NCBI RefSeq assembly: GCF_000346465.2
Contig: NC_034014.1
Span: 20,743,373 to 20,807,372 of the forward strand
DNA from: Prunus persica
Lineage: Eukaryota; Streptophyta; Magnoliopsida; Rosales; Rosaceae
DNA: 64,000 nucleotides
Direction: 5' to 3'
Shown: positions 10,839 to 21,909 of the stretch, piece after piece
Numbering within the stretch: the first letter of the stretch is position 1
Layout of the letters: each line of letters starts with the position of its first letter
Made by a program: the position numbers and the translations under genes
Notes under the pieces: model-generated
Seen by the model: only the letters and a program-made list of their open reading frames with translations
What the model was told of the DNA's origin: nothing
Database searches by the model: none

Positions 10839-11160
10839 AACGAAAGAAGTTAAAAACCAAAAGAAGGGCGGAATGCAATTGCATATTGTAAACTAAGAAT
10901 TGCAAACAGATGTTACGAAATTGCATACATATATATGTAATTGCTTATTGTAAAATGAGAATTGCACATAAATGCTATGAGATTGCATACAAGTATATGA
11001 ACGAAAAAAGTTAAAAACCAAAAGAAGGGCAGAATGCAATTGCATATTGTAAGCTAATAATTGCAAACAGACGTTACGAAATTGCGTATATATATACAAT
11101 TGCATATTGTAAAATGAGATTGCACATAGATGCTACGAGATTGCATACAGGCATATGCAT
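10839..11160. repeat. 161-bp tandem duplication rich in AATTGCATA motifs
   Basis: Two head-to-tail copies (10,839-10,999 and 11,000-11,160) each carry CGAAARAAGTTAAAAACC followed by several ATTGCATA / TGCAATT motifs. An ORF across it is a by-product of the repeat. Confidence 0.8.
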
Positions 11161-11960
11161 ATGGATACTATAAATTGAGAATTGCACACGTGCTATCAAA
11201 TATGCGATATATGCCCACAAAAACCATTAACATGGTTAAATTGTTGATTTAGTCCTTGAACTTGTATCCAATTTTCAATTTATCGCATGACATTTTTTTT
11301 ATAATATTACGGATATGAATTTTCTTTATCGCCAATGTCTCCCCTGCCGTTTAATTCCCTAACATTTCATCCAATCTGTCATTAAATATGAGGGCACATT
11401 GATCATTTCATACGTTAAACATAATTGAATTATGTAAAATAAAATAATATAAAAAGATATTAAATATATGCCTTAAAGCCAAACATGTGATATTGCGTTC
11501 TTTTTTGGATATTTCACCATCATTTATGGGCAAAATCGTTGTTTTCATCTATGTTATTTAGTCTACAATCATAACAGCACAACAATCCTTGGAATATGAT
11601 TCGTATGTGGGCTAAGCAATGAGATTGGATATAAGAAGACTTCTCATATTTCCACTTCACTTCGTGGTCATATATTATCAATTGGGCATTGATCATAATC
11701 GAAAAAGTCCAATTTTCTTTTTCGTCAATTCAATGTGACTCAATCAATCGACCATTAAGTAATAATTTTTGTTGAAAGCTTTTAAATTTATATTTGTACC
11801 AACAATCATATGTTTGATTTTATTGAATTTTTTTTAATTAACAATATAGGAATAATTGGAGATAATCAACAAAGTTCAATTTTATTCTCAATATTTCATT
11901 GGGTTAAATTATTAGTAAATCATGAAAGTTATATTCAATAATTTATGCCCAACAAACCTA
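11161..11960. other. AT-rich non-coding DNA left of the satellite
   Basis: No coding region or recognisable element was seen. The sequence leads into the first degenerate satellite units. Confidence 0.4.
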
Positions 11961-12530
11961 CCTAAAGAACGCTAAGTGACTCGTTCGCCGGGTATATAAT
12001 GTTGTTCGTTGACCAAATTACCCAATGAACTCCTTGATTTACTCAATAAAAAAGGTATTTTACTTCGAAGACGCAAGGGGAGCGCTCGGTGAGTAAAGCT
12101 CGTTGTTCCCCGAGAAATTGGACTAACTAAAATATTTTATCAAACAAATGCGCTATTTTTTCACTTGAACGCAGGGGGTGAGTTCGTTGAATAAAGTTGG
12201 TCGTTTCCCGGGAAATTGGACCCAACTAACTTACTTTTTCAAACAAATGGACTATTTGTTCATGCGAACGCAGGGGTTGCGTTCATTGAGTAAAGTTGAA
12301 CATTCCTCGTTCCTCAGAAAAATGGGCCAAACTAACTTACTTTTTTAAACAAATGGACTATTTGTTCACGCAAACGCAGATGTTGCGTTCATTGAGTAAA
12401 GTTGCATGTTCTCCGGAAAAATAGACCCAACTAACTTACTTTTTCAAACAAACAGGCTATTTGTTCATACAAATGCAAGGGTTGCGTTGGTTGAGTAAAG
12501 TTGCTCATTCATCGGAAAAATGGGCCTATT
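11960..12530. repeat. ~99-bp satellite array, left block
   Basis: About five and a half degenerate units carry CTAACTTACTTTTTCAAACA, then a CTATTTGTTC...AACGCA...GTTGCGTTC run, then GAGTAAAGTTG. Spacing is about 100 bp. The block is separated from the main array by 12,530-13,165. Confidence 0.8.
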
Positions 12531-13165
12531 ATCGAAATTACGTAGTAATGGACATTGTTATGTAGTACAAATAATTTTCCAAAAGATCCCGAATTTCGTA
12601 AAACACAATGTGATTAACCTTAATATTGAATAATAGACATATGGTTATAATAAAGTATTTGCTTGGTTTTCTTTGTCTTTGCGCTATACATTAATTAGGT
12701 TTGCATTTTTAAGGTGTGTTTAGTTTGCACACAGCCGGTTTGCATTTGCATTTTACACATGCAATTGCATGACGATGATGCAATGCAAGAGTGACTGTGC
12801 GCAAACCCCTAATAAGGAAAAATGGATCATATTTTTTTGTACATGCATAATTAGACCTATTTTTTGAACTATAAATCGAAGGGCGAAATGAACCGAAATA
12901 CAGAGCATGAGAAACAGTAAGGGGCAATAAGCCGAACATATTAAAAGATCCTTGCAAAGTCCACGTGGACGCAAATCATGCGGAACATGGTTATAGAAGT
13001 TAGTCATAACATGAACTTTGGGATCATTTGGATCCCAACCTTGCTGTTTTGGATTTTTGACAACGTGAGGTTGGTTTGAAGAGGAAGCCATGCATTTGTA
13101 ATGGATAGAGTCAAAGAAGCAGTCACTCAAATGCCCCTTTATAATAGAATGGAGGGTTTAAAATG
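12530..13165. other. Sequence interrupting the satellite array
   Basis: This is unrelated AT-rich sequence between two satellite blocks, perhaps a small insertion. A minus-strand ORF (13,130-12,753) contains a plausible protein-like start (MASSSNQPHVVKNPKQQGW at about 13,091), but the rest is not recognisable. It might be a remnant exon of a captured or transposon gene. Confidence 0.35.
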
Positions 13166-15420
13166 TTAACGCAAGGGTTACCCGGAAAAATTAATCCAGC
13201 CAACTAACGTTTTCAAACAAACGAGGGTTTTGTTCACACAAACGAAATGATTGCGTTCGTTGAGAAACGTTACCCGTTCGCCGATAAAATATCCCCAACC
13301 ACCTTACTTTTTCAAACAAACGCGGTGTTTGTTCTAGCGAACCTAAGGGTTGCGTTTGTTCAGTAAAGTTACCCGTTCCCCGAAAAATGGGCCCAACCAA
13401 CTTACTTTTGTAAACAAACGGGTAGTTTGTTCAATCGAACGTAAAGGTTTGCTTTCGTTCAGAAATACTCGACGTTCCGCCGAAAAAGAGGGCCAACAAT
13501 CTTACTTGTTCAAACCAACATGGTATTTATTCACACGAACACAATATGTGCGTTACTTGAGAAAAGTAACCCGTTCGTCGAAAACATGCCTCAACCACCT
13601 TACTTTTTCAAACAAACGGGGTATTTTTTCACACCAACGCAACAGGTGCGTTCGTTGAGGAAAGTTTTCTATTCGCCGAAAAAATATATCCAACCAACTT
13701 ACTTTTTCAAACAAACGGGGTGTTTGTTCTAGTGAACGCAAATGGGCCCAACCAACTTACTTTTTCAAACAAATGGGGAGTTTATTCAAACAAACGTAAG
13801 GGTTTGCTTTCGTTCAAAAATACTCGACGTTCCGTCGAAAAAGAAGGCCAACATAGTTACTTTTTTAAACAAACAGGGTATTTGTTCAAACGAACGCAAT
13901 ATGTGTGTTCCTGGAAAAAAGTTACCCGTTCGCCGAAAACATGCCCCAACCACCTCACGTTTTTAAACAAACGGGGTATTTTTTCACACCAACGCAACAG
14001 GTGCGTTCGTTGAGGAAAGTTTTATGTTCGTCGAAAAAATATATCCAACCAACTTACTTTTTCAAACAAACGGGCTATTTGTTCACGTAGACGCAGGGGT
14101 TGCGTTCATTTAGTAAAGTTGCTCGTTCTTCTAAAAAATGGGCCAAACTAACTTACTTTTTCAAACAAACGGCCTATTTGTTCACGTAAACGCAAGGGTT
14201 GAGTTTGTTGAGTAAAGTTGCTCGTTCCCCGAAAAAATGGCCCAAACTAACTTACTTTTTCAAACAAACGGGCTATTTGTTCATGCGAACGCAGGGGTTG
14301 TGTTCGTTGCGTAAAGTTGTCCGTTCCCTAGAAAAATGGGCCCAACTAACTTACTTTTTCAAACAAACGGGCTATTTGTTCATGCGAACACAGGGGTTGC
14401 GTTTGTTGAGTAAAGTTGCCCGTTCCCCGAAAAAATGGGCCAAACTAACTTACTTTTTCAAACAAACGGGCTATTTGTTCACATAAACGCAGGGGTTACG
14501 TTCGTTGAGTAAAGTTGCTCGTTCCCCCGAAAAATGGGCCAAACTAACTTACTTTTTCAAACAAATGCGCTATTTGTTCATACGAACGCAATGGGTTGCG
14601 TTCATTGAGTAAAGTTGTCCGTTCTCCGGAAAAATGGGCCCAACTAACCTACTTTTTCAAGAAAACAGGCTATTTGTTCACGCGAATGCGGGGGTTGCAT
14701 TCGTTGAGTTAAGTTCCCCGTTCCCTGAAAAAATGGCCAAACTAACTTACTTTTTCAAACAAACAGGCTATTTGTTCATATAAACGCAGGGATTGCGTTC
14801 ATTGAGTAAAGTTGCTCGTTCTTCGGAAAAATTGGCCCAACTAACTTACTTTTTCAAACAAACAGGCTTTTTGTTCACGCGAACGCAACGGGTTGCGTTC
14901 ATGGAGTAAAGTTGTCCGTTTCCTAAAAAAATGGGCCCAACTAACTTACTTTTTCAAACAAATGGGCTATTGTTCACGCGAACGCAGCGGTTGCGTTTGT
15001 TAAGTAAAGTTTCCCGTTCCCCGGAAAAATAGGCCAAACTAACTTAATTTTTCAAACAAACGGGCTATTTGTTCATGTAAACGCAGAGGTTGCGTTTGTT
15101 GAGTAAAGTTGCCCATTCCCCGGAAAAATGGGTCCAACTAACTTACTTTTTCAAACAAACGGGCTATTTGTTCACGCGAACGCTGGGGTTGCGTTCGTTG
15201 AGTAAAATTGCCCTTTTCCCAGAAAAATAGGCCAAATAAACTTACTTTTTCAAACAAACGGGATATTTATTCATGCAAGGAGTGCGTTCGTAGAGTAAAG
15301 TTGCCCGTTCATCAGGAAAATGGACCCCACTAACTTTCTTTTTCAAACAAACGCACTATTTTTTCACGCGAACGCAAGGGTTGCGTTCGTTGAGTATGTT
15401 GCGTTCATTTGATAAAGTTA
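13165..15420. repeat. ~99-bp satellite array, main block (about 22 units)
   Basis: Successive CTTACTTTTTCAAACAAACG cores at about 14,250, 14,350 and 14,449 give a 99-100 bp period. Units include CTATTTGTTCACGCGAACGC, a GTTGCGTTCGTTGAGTAAAG stretch and a CCGTTCCCCGAAAAATGGGC end. Divergence is higher on the left (13.2-14.1 kb) than in the middle. The period is not a multiple of three, so the ORFs with KQTGYLF-like repeats are artefacts. Confidence 0.9.
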
Positions 15421-15478
15421 AATGTTGGTATGTTCGGTAAGAAAAAATAAGAGTTCTTGAGAAAGAAGAAGACATGAT
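15385..15478. repeat. Satellite-border repeat (matches 10,095-10,187)
   Basis: GTTGCGTTCGTTGAGTATGT and the following ~75 bp through GAAAGAAGAAGACATGAT occur both at the right edge of the satellite and about 1.8 kb left of its first block. The first copy is therefore a displaced array edge. Confidence 0.8.
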
Positions 15479-15639
15479 TTTTTTATTTTTTATGTTGTTT
15501 TGTTTTGTTTTGAGTCAAAGAAATTATTATTATTATTTTTTAAAGAAAAAACGTATGGGTGTGATATATACTATTGTTAATTTAATTGGATCTTTTCCCT
15601 TATATTTTTCACGTGCTTCTTTTTTAAAACTACTTAAAA

Positions 15640-15862
15640 TTTTGTTCTTAAAATTTTTCACATAAGCCTTGTACCAAGGGATATGCACTAGAAACCAACT
15701 CCACTAAATAAATTTTTGTGTCAATTTGTTGCACATTGGAGTATATATACAGTTGTTATAATATTAATATAAATTATGTAAAATAAAAAAATTTAGAGGG
15801 TCCTCAAAAATCAGGGGCCCTGTGCATCGGCGCCACTTGCACTATTTCAGGGCCGCCCTTTC
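15640..15862 (-). mobile_element. Fragment of a hAT-like element (relative of the NLR2 insertion)
   Basis: On the minus strand this begins GGGCGGCCCTG, then AGTGCAAGTGGCGCCGATGC, ACAGGGCCCCTGATTTTTGAGG and an AT-rich stretch. It matches the left end of the element inserted into NLR2 (59,662-59,830). The other end was not found, so it is a truncated or diverged copy. Confidence 0.55.
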
Positions 15863-17778
15863 TTATTAGTTGGGTTAATCTTAACTATCTCATATATGGG
15901 AAGATAGTAGGGAGCTCAAGAGAGACCTATGTGCACTATGTTCTAACATGGCTTACAAACTGCTCGGGTTACGTGACTTCGTATGACTATTGTATGAATC
16001 TAGATGGTTGTTCCTCATTGTTTGAACCTCATTGGAGCTCTTCATTTATGTAGATGGACACTTATCTAAATTGTAATCCAATGTTAAAACAAACTATGGA
16101 TTTATGCATAGTTTATTCATTCTAATCAACATTTTATTTTCAAACTTTTCATTAACACGCATTACATATCACTTATATTTCATCATATGTATATCTTATT
16201 ATTAGTAAATTTTGAGTTTTATTTGTTCAATACATTCATTGATAATGTACATAACATTTATGAAAGTTTTATACCAAAATTATGTGTTTCAATGCCTATA
16301 TCTGTCTTCTTCTTTTTTGATACCTAAGACGATAACAATATATCCCCCAAAATATCCGTAAATTGGAGGCCCGATATTATTTACATGGCTAACATTTTAA
16401 TCATTGGCCTTACCTCTGTGAGGTGAAGAAATTGGATTCAGGTATCGAGTAAATAGCTTAGATTTACAGTATGGCTCTCAATTGCAATTGGTTATATCCA
16501 TTTTATTTTTTTGATCTAAATATAATATAGATAGTCTAATTATTCTTTTCTATGGGTATCTATACATTATTGTATAATATTTTAATGAGTATATAGTATA
16601 TGTAACAATTAAAAAAGATAACCAGTTTTTTTTGCCAAGAAAAATGGAGAGCCAATTAATCGGTCACTTATTTTGAGCTATAAGATTATTAGTGATACTT
16701 ATGGATGGTATGTTGATATTTAATGGGGTTTTTTTAATTAATTTAAATTATATGCTTATTAGGCTAGAGGGTCTCCGTTATGAAGTGTAATAGCGATTTC
16801 TTATACTTATTCGACTTTAGGATGTAAGTTACAAATTCAATTACGATATGAGTAATGTGTAATGGAACGTTATTTGTGTCGTTAGCATTTGTATTGACAA
16901 CCATGCAATTTCCAAATAGTGGAAGGAATTTCAAAGAAACTACGCCTTTGTCGATGTTTCAGTTGTTAATGCATGTCTTAGAATTGTTGTGCAATTGCAC
17001 ATCCATTGTAGATAATTGCATATAAAATTTCAAAACATACTATGAACTTACATGTAATTACTCATAATAATTGGATAATTGTAAAAAGACCATGCAATTG
17101 CACGTACCATGACGGAAAAACGCAAAAATAGCTAACCCATCCCCTCCTTCCCTTCTCGACACCTCTCCCCCATTCCCTCAGCTCCCTCTCTCTCTCTCTC
17201 TCTCTCTTCCCGTCTAAAAGAAACACAAACATCAAAAATCAATCAAACCAAGACATCAAGAATCAAACACAGCTCCATCAAACCCGAACATGAAAAATCA
17301 ATTAAACCCAAAAATCAATCAAACTCATCCCAGCTTCTCCATTTTTCACATATTTTGCAGGAGAAGGAAGTTTTCATCAGTTCATGACTGCAACTTTGTG
17401 TGCATCTGCTCTATTTGGATTTAGGAGAAGGGCAGCAACTAGAGATTTAGTACAAGTCATAATAAATAATAGTTGAAGTTTAATGAATCAAAGGTGAATC
17501 AGATTTGGGGAAATAGAAGAAATCAAATAAATTTGGGATTTCTAAGAAGAGGATCTCAAGATTTAAGCATGTGAATAAGAGAAATCAGTCATGATACTAT
17601 GTTAGAATTGAGCTAAACAGAAAGAAAATGAACTAGAGAGAAGGGTAGGTGAGGTATTAGGAAGAAGAAGAAGGGGAAGGAGTGTCGCGAAGGAAGCGCG
17701 TCAATTTTTCCCCTTGCTTTTACCTGTTAACCAACACAACCGTTTTCCTTTGTTTTAAAAACACCCCCATGTGAGTGG
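15863..17778. other. AT-rich non-coding DNA with a CT microsatellite
   Basis: No gene is supported. A (CT)n run lies near 17,188-17,208, followed by A/C-rich sequence with ATCAAA-type repeats. ATTGCAC / TTGCATA motifs like those at 9.9-11.2 kb recur at 16,980-17,110, in line with both being parts of one larger element. Confidence 0.4.
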
Positions 17779-18289
17779 CTGTACCGGTACAGCTGATGTA
17801 CCACAGAAGGACTTTGTTTGGATTCCAAACAAACAAAAAAAGAGTAGGCAAGTGGTGCATCTGGAATTTGATAAAAATCCGCGGGCAATCCTTATCAGAA
17901 AAACTTTTATGAAATAAAAATAGTATTATTTTATTATCGTGATCATTGTGACATGCGTAATAATATTTTCAGTATTATTGGTTTTGAATAAAATAATTAA
18001 CAAAATAATATTATCCCTTATTGCAAGTTGCAACTGATCCGAATGGAAAGTAATAGTTAAAGAAGCGGATTCCATTCTACCTCAAATAATTGGAAATTCG
18101 TATTGAATTGAGATTTAAAAATAATTTTTTACTTATTAATATAGCTGTCAACATTTAATTAGTTGAATGGAATCCATTGGTACTATTGATGGGAGTTTTA
18201 TAACTGTTATCACTTCCACTAGAGCAAAATAGATACGTAGGGATAAAGATTATTAATAAAAGTATCATACAGATTTTTTTCTTCCTGTT

Positions 18290-18470
18290 TAACCAATATT
18301 ATATGTGGAGTAATCGATTCGGGTAACTTATTATATGTTAGAAACTGGACTTACCCATCACAGCACATGGAGTACACATCCTCACATGCATGGGAGAACG
18401 CCCAACAATTGTTTAATCAACGATTGTCCCAACCATGGTTATGCTTAACATCGCTTTCTATTATTAATTG

Positions 18471-18521
<51 letters not shown>

Positions 18522-18638
18522 CATCAGAGCCCAACCATGGCAGAATGCTTTTTCGAAAATGCATATACAAATCATTGCTCCCCAGATTCAATTTCAGATA
18601 TGTTCTTTTGATTAAGGTTATACCAAAATAAGGCCATT
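18290..18638 (+). promoter_or_regulatory. NLR1 upstream region, conserved with NLR2
   Basis: About 350 bp before the NLR1 start aligns with the complement of 60,670-61,000 upstream of NLR2, for example CCAATATTATATGTG, TAACTTATTATATGTTAGAAA and GCACATGGAGTACACATCC. The duplicated unit therefore included the proximal promoter. The main difference is the (TC)n tract, which is long here. No transcription start can be fixed from sequence. Confidence 0.55.
18473..18518. repeat. (TC)23 microsatellite upstream of NLR1
   Basis: A pure TC tract of 46 bp lies about 120 bp before the NLR1 start codon. The equivalent place upstream of NLR2 has only a short interrupted GA run (about 60,790-60,813). Confidence 0.95.
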
Positions 18639-20681
18639 ATGGCGTCTGCTGCAACAGACCTCTTCCTTGGCAAATTTGTTGCCATTCTAGAGAGTGAAGC
18701 AGCCTCCATAGCGGGTGTTCGTGATCAAGTTGATGAAATTAAGCAGGAGCTTGTATTCATGAAATCCTTCTTAGAGGATGCTGACGGCGGAGAGCAGGCA
18801 CACACACAAGTAGAGAAAGCGTGGGTCGCAAGCGTTCGAGACTTGGCCAATGATGTTGAAAACACCATTGATGAGTTCATGTATCGCGTGTACGAGCAAC
18901 GAAATGGTGGTCGATTTTCCAGGTGGTTCCACAAAACCATTCACTTTCCAAAGCACCTTTGGTATAAGCGTCGAATAGCCAACAAGTTACAGAAAATCGC
19001 GGTGGCGATTAGAGCTATTCCGGAGAGAAATCAGAGATATCATGGTGCTGCAGCTGTAGAAGTAAAAAGTACTTCTGAGGATATTCGAAGATGGGTGCAG
19101 AACCAAGCGGAGTCTTCTCTTTATCAGAAGGAGGATGAACTTGTCGGGATTGAAGGCGATAAGAACATGTTACTGGGATGGCTGATGGATGAAGCGAAGC
19201 ACCAAATTGCTGTGTCCGTGGTCGGGATGGGAGGATCAGGGAAGACAACTCTAGTTGCAAGAACCTTCAAAGATGACATTGTAAAGAGAGATTTCGAATG
19301 CTATGCATGGATTACTGTTTCCCAGTCTTATGTGATTGAAGACTTACTTAGAAGATTGATCAAAGAATTCCACAAAGGAAAGAGGGAAGAGGTCCCTGCA
19401 GACATAAATGCCATGAGTTATAACGAATTGCTGGAGATTTTGGTGAACTACTTGGAGACTAAAAGGTACCTAATTGTATTGGATGACGTGTGGGATGTCC
19501 ACCTTTGGGACAAAATAAGGTTTTCATTTCCAGATAAACAACTTGGAAGTCGAGTCATGCTTACAACTCGAAGAGAAGACATAGCATCCTCTTCTTTTGG
19601 AGTTGAAAGCCATGTTCACAAGATTCAACCGTTGGAAAGGGGTGATGCGTGGGAGCTTTTCAGCATGAAAGCATTCTCAAGTTATCAGAACAAATCTTGT
19701 TCACCTGAACTTTTGCCTTTAGCTCGGGAACTTGTGGAAAAGTGTGAAGGCCTACCACTAGCGATCGTAGCCTTAAGTGGTCTCATGTCTTCTAAGAAGT
19801 CACTTACAGAGTGGAGCACAGTCTACAATAGCTTAAATTGGCATCTAACAAATAATTCTTTGTTAGAACCTATGAAGATGCGCATCTTGTTGTTTAGTTT
19901 TAATGATTTGCCATACCGATTGAAGCAATGCTTTCTATCTTGTTCACTTTTCCCTGAAGATCATGTGATCGTAAATAATAGGCTCATCACATTGTGGATC
20001 GCTGAAGGATTTGTTGAACATGTCGAAGGGCTCACGCCAGAAGAAGTTGCAAGGGGCTATCTTATGGAACTCATTTTTCGTAACATGCTACAGCAAAGGT
20101 TTCTAGGATCCCTCCCAGCATGTAAGATGCACGATCTTTTGCGGGAGATTGCTCTGTCTATAGCAAAAGAAGAAAAGTTTTGCGTTGTACATGATGGGGG
20201 TGAAACAGTAGAAGAAACTGGAGCACTCCGTTTGTCAATTCAAACAACTAATCGAGAAATTGGATCATGCACAGGTATATCACGGCTTCGTTCATTTCTC
20301 GTCTTTGCCACTGGCGTATCCTCATTCTCTTTCTCAAATAAACTACCTTTTGACCTTAAATTGTTGAAGGTTCTAGATTTGGAGGATGTCCCACTTGATT
20401 ATCTGCCAGACAATCTAACGTCCTTATTTAATTTAAAATATTTAAATTTGAGGGGAACTCCAATTACTGAGCTTCCAGAATCCATTGGACAGCTCCGCAA
20501 CCTTCAGACCTTGAACATCACGCTGACAAAAATTGTGGCACTTCCAAGAGGGATTTCCAAGTTGCTGAACTTACGCCATTTACTTGTGGGCCGGTTCTTT
20601 TCCAGAAAGATAATTGGGGTAAGAATACCATCAAGTATTAGTAAGATGAAGAAATTGCAACGTTTGGCATTACAAATGTGA
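18639..20681 (+). CDS. NLR1: CC-NB-ARC-LRR (RPM1-like) immune receptor, truncated by frameshift
   Basis: This is a plant intracellular immune receptor of the CC-NLR class, which senses pathogen effectors and triggers cell death. The 680-residue frame has an Rx-type coiled coil (1-95), where DLANDVENTIDEF replaces a classical EDVID motif. The NB-ARC domain carries P-loop GMGGSGKT (196-203), kinase-2 LIVLDDVW (278-285), RNBS-B GSRVMLTTR (303-311), GLPL (371-374), a CFLSCSLFPED RNBS-D, and MHD (497-499). LRRs start near 570. All nucleotide-binding motifs look intact. The protein stops at 680 because of a 67-bp deletion at about 20,665 relative to NLR2; the remaining LRR coding continues out of frame to 21,277. 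The start is the ATG that NLR2 also has. The truncated product might still be made, but receptor function is doubtful without the rest of the LRR. Confidence 0.9.
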   Translation: MASAATDLFLGKFVAILESEAASIAGVRDQVDEIKQELVFMKSFLEDADGGEQAHTQVEKAWVASVRDLANDVENTIDEFMYRVYEQRNGGRFSRWFHKTIHFPKHLWYKRRIANKLQKIAVAIRAIPERNQRYHGAAAVEVKSTSEDIRRWVQNQAESSLYQKEDELVGIEGDKNMLLGWLMDEAKHQIAVSVVGMGGSGKTTLVARTFKDDIVKRDFECYAWITVSQSYVIEDLLRRLIKEFHKGKREEVPADINAMSYNELLEILVNYLETKRYLIVLDDVWDVHLWDKIRFSFPDKQLGSRVMLTTRREDIASSSFGVESHVHKIQPLERGDAWELFSMKAFSSYQNKSCSPELLPLARELVEKCEGLPLAIVALSGLMSSKKSLTEWSTVYNSLNWHLTNNSLLEPMKMRILLFSFNDLPYRLKQCFLSCSLFPEDHVIVNNRLITLWIAEGFVEHVEGLTPEEVARGYLMELIFRNMLQQRFLGSLPACKMHDLLREIALSIAKEEKFCVVHDGGETVEETGALRLSIQTTNREIGSCTGISRLRSFLVFATGVSSFSFSNKLPFDLKLLKVLDLEDVPLDYLPDNLTSLFNLKYLNLRGTPITELPESIGQLRNLQTLNITLTKIVALPRGISKLLNLRHLLVGRFFSRKIIGVRIPSSISKMKKLQRLALQM

Positions 20682-21277
20682 AAGAAAGAGACGAGGAGGA
20701 CCTATGTGCCTCAATTCAAGAGATGAAGGTCCTTTCCTGCTTGCATTTATCTGTAGCAGATGGAGAGGAATTTCTTCGAGTTGACGCATTGTCTTCACCG
20801 CCTCCCTACCTTGACAGACTTGAATTGAGCGGAAAACTGGAAAAGGTACCACATTGGTTTTGTTCACTCCACTCTCTCGCATATTTGAATCTGTCTGGGT
20901 CCAGACTTGAAGAAGATTTACTACCTCATATTGAAGCATTGCCCTCTCTACGTTCTCTTTGGCTTGATAATGCCTCTGTTAGAAAGGAGTTATGTTTCAA
21001 CAGAGGCTTTGTGAAGCTTCGGCATTTGTGGGTTTGGGATCTCGCATTATTAAATATGATAACTATCGAAAAAGGGGCGATGCCAAATCTCGAGTTCATA
21101 AGAATTCATGATTGCTTGACATTAGAAACATTGCCACAGGGTATTGAGGACCTTACTAATCTACAAGGATACAGATTTGATAATGCTTCAGAGAAGTTTA
21201 AAGAGTCCATAAAAGAAGGAGGTGTGGATCATCCAAGGATGCTACTCGTCGACGAGAGATGTAAGAAATATGCGTAA
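20676..21277 (+). pseudogene. NLR1 C-terminal LRR region, out of frame
   Basis: This continues NLR1 in another frame after the 67-bp deletion. It encodes about 200 residues of irregular leucine-rich repeats such as PPYLDRLELSGKLEKVPHWF and LAYLNLSGSRLEEDLLPHIE. It ends VDERCKKYA at a TAA stop, matching the end of NLR2. A GTAAGT right at the stop and a TTTTGCAG at 21,422-21,429 suggest a 3'-UTR intron. With the deletion the piece could only be translated by frameshifting or as a separate product. Confidence 0.8.
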
Positions 21278-21900
21278 GTATCTTTTATCCTTTCCTAAAC
21301 TTAATGATTTGGAATATTGCACTTGTGTTCAAGAAATTGTTCTCGTTCACATCTCTGTTAATGGATGTAAAGCCATATAGATTTTTTGTTAATTACAATA
21401 TTGCTTTTGTCTTTTTATATATTTTGCAGAAACAAGTCCTGGGATTGAAGATTTTACCCATGAGTTTGGGGGTGGGAACTTGTTCGCCTTGTTTTGACCC
21501 CAAGAGTGATCTAGATTGGCTTCTTATTTGCTCTTTTGAAAATCAAACAATACCCAAGTTGATGTTCATAAAATTGCAGTTGATGTTTTTGTGTGCGTTT
21601 TAATTTGCATGTAATAAAATTCGAGTTTGCATCTGTCACTTCAGCAATTGGCAGATGTATGTGGATGATTAGCTTTTAAGATTTGGACCATGGATTCTTT
21701 TATATTCGGTGTGTTTGTACTTTCTTCTATGTTAATTGTATTTGTACTTTCAGGTTTTTTTCTATGGGGTCAGATTTTGTACTTTCAGATTGGCTAAATA
21801 AATAATACAGAATCTTAATTGCTTTCCATGATAAGTTCTATAATACAGGAATGTTAATGTAGCGGTATTTGAAGCTAATTACGCACTATTGTGTGAGGAA
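21278..21900 (+). other. NLR1 3' untranslated / flanking DNA
   Basis: This stretch is conserved with the complement of 56,500-57,130 downstream of NLR2, including AATTGGCAGATGTATGTGGA and GAAGCTAATTACGCA. Conservation on both sides of the coding region shows the duplication covered the whole gene with flanks. Confidence 0.6.
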
Positions 21901-21909
21901 ATTAAAATA

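Larger units (their letters stand above)
8857..17826. mobile_element. Candidate ~9-kb element with inverted ends and 16-bp flanking direct repeat
   Basis: Left end 8857-8912 and the complement of the right end 17,779-17,826 share GGAWTCC, CAAAG and a 30-bp core TTCTGTGGTRCMTCAGYTGTACCGGTACAG. Outside both ends stands the identical 16-mer AAGAGTAGGCAAGTGG (8843-8858 and 17,840-17,855). That is what an insertion with target-site duplication would leave. The interior has no transposase gene that I can see; it contains the satellite array and other repeats. The long direct repeat fits no classical superfamily, and the left copy overlaps the first two bases of the TIR. It could instead be a composite of several insertions. 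Confidence 0.45.

Noticed and set aside
12753..13130. 125-residue minus-strand ORF in the satellite gap
   Set aside because: The first 45 residues look protein-like but the rest does not, and I recognise no family; kept only as an unassigned note.
13350..14486. Plus- and minus-strand ORFs of 60-102 residues with recurring FFKQTGYLF-type motifs
   Set aside because: They follow the ~99-bp satellite and shift frame from unit to unit; no start context or homology supports genes.
18725..19260. Minus-strand ORFs of 60-81 residues
   Set aside because: They are antisense shadows of the NLR1 coding region.
21304..21603. 99-residue ORF after NLR1
   Set aside because: It overlaps the probable 3'-UTR intron and the equivalent region after NLR2 is not open.
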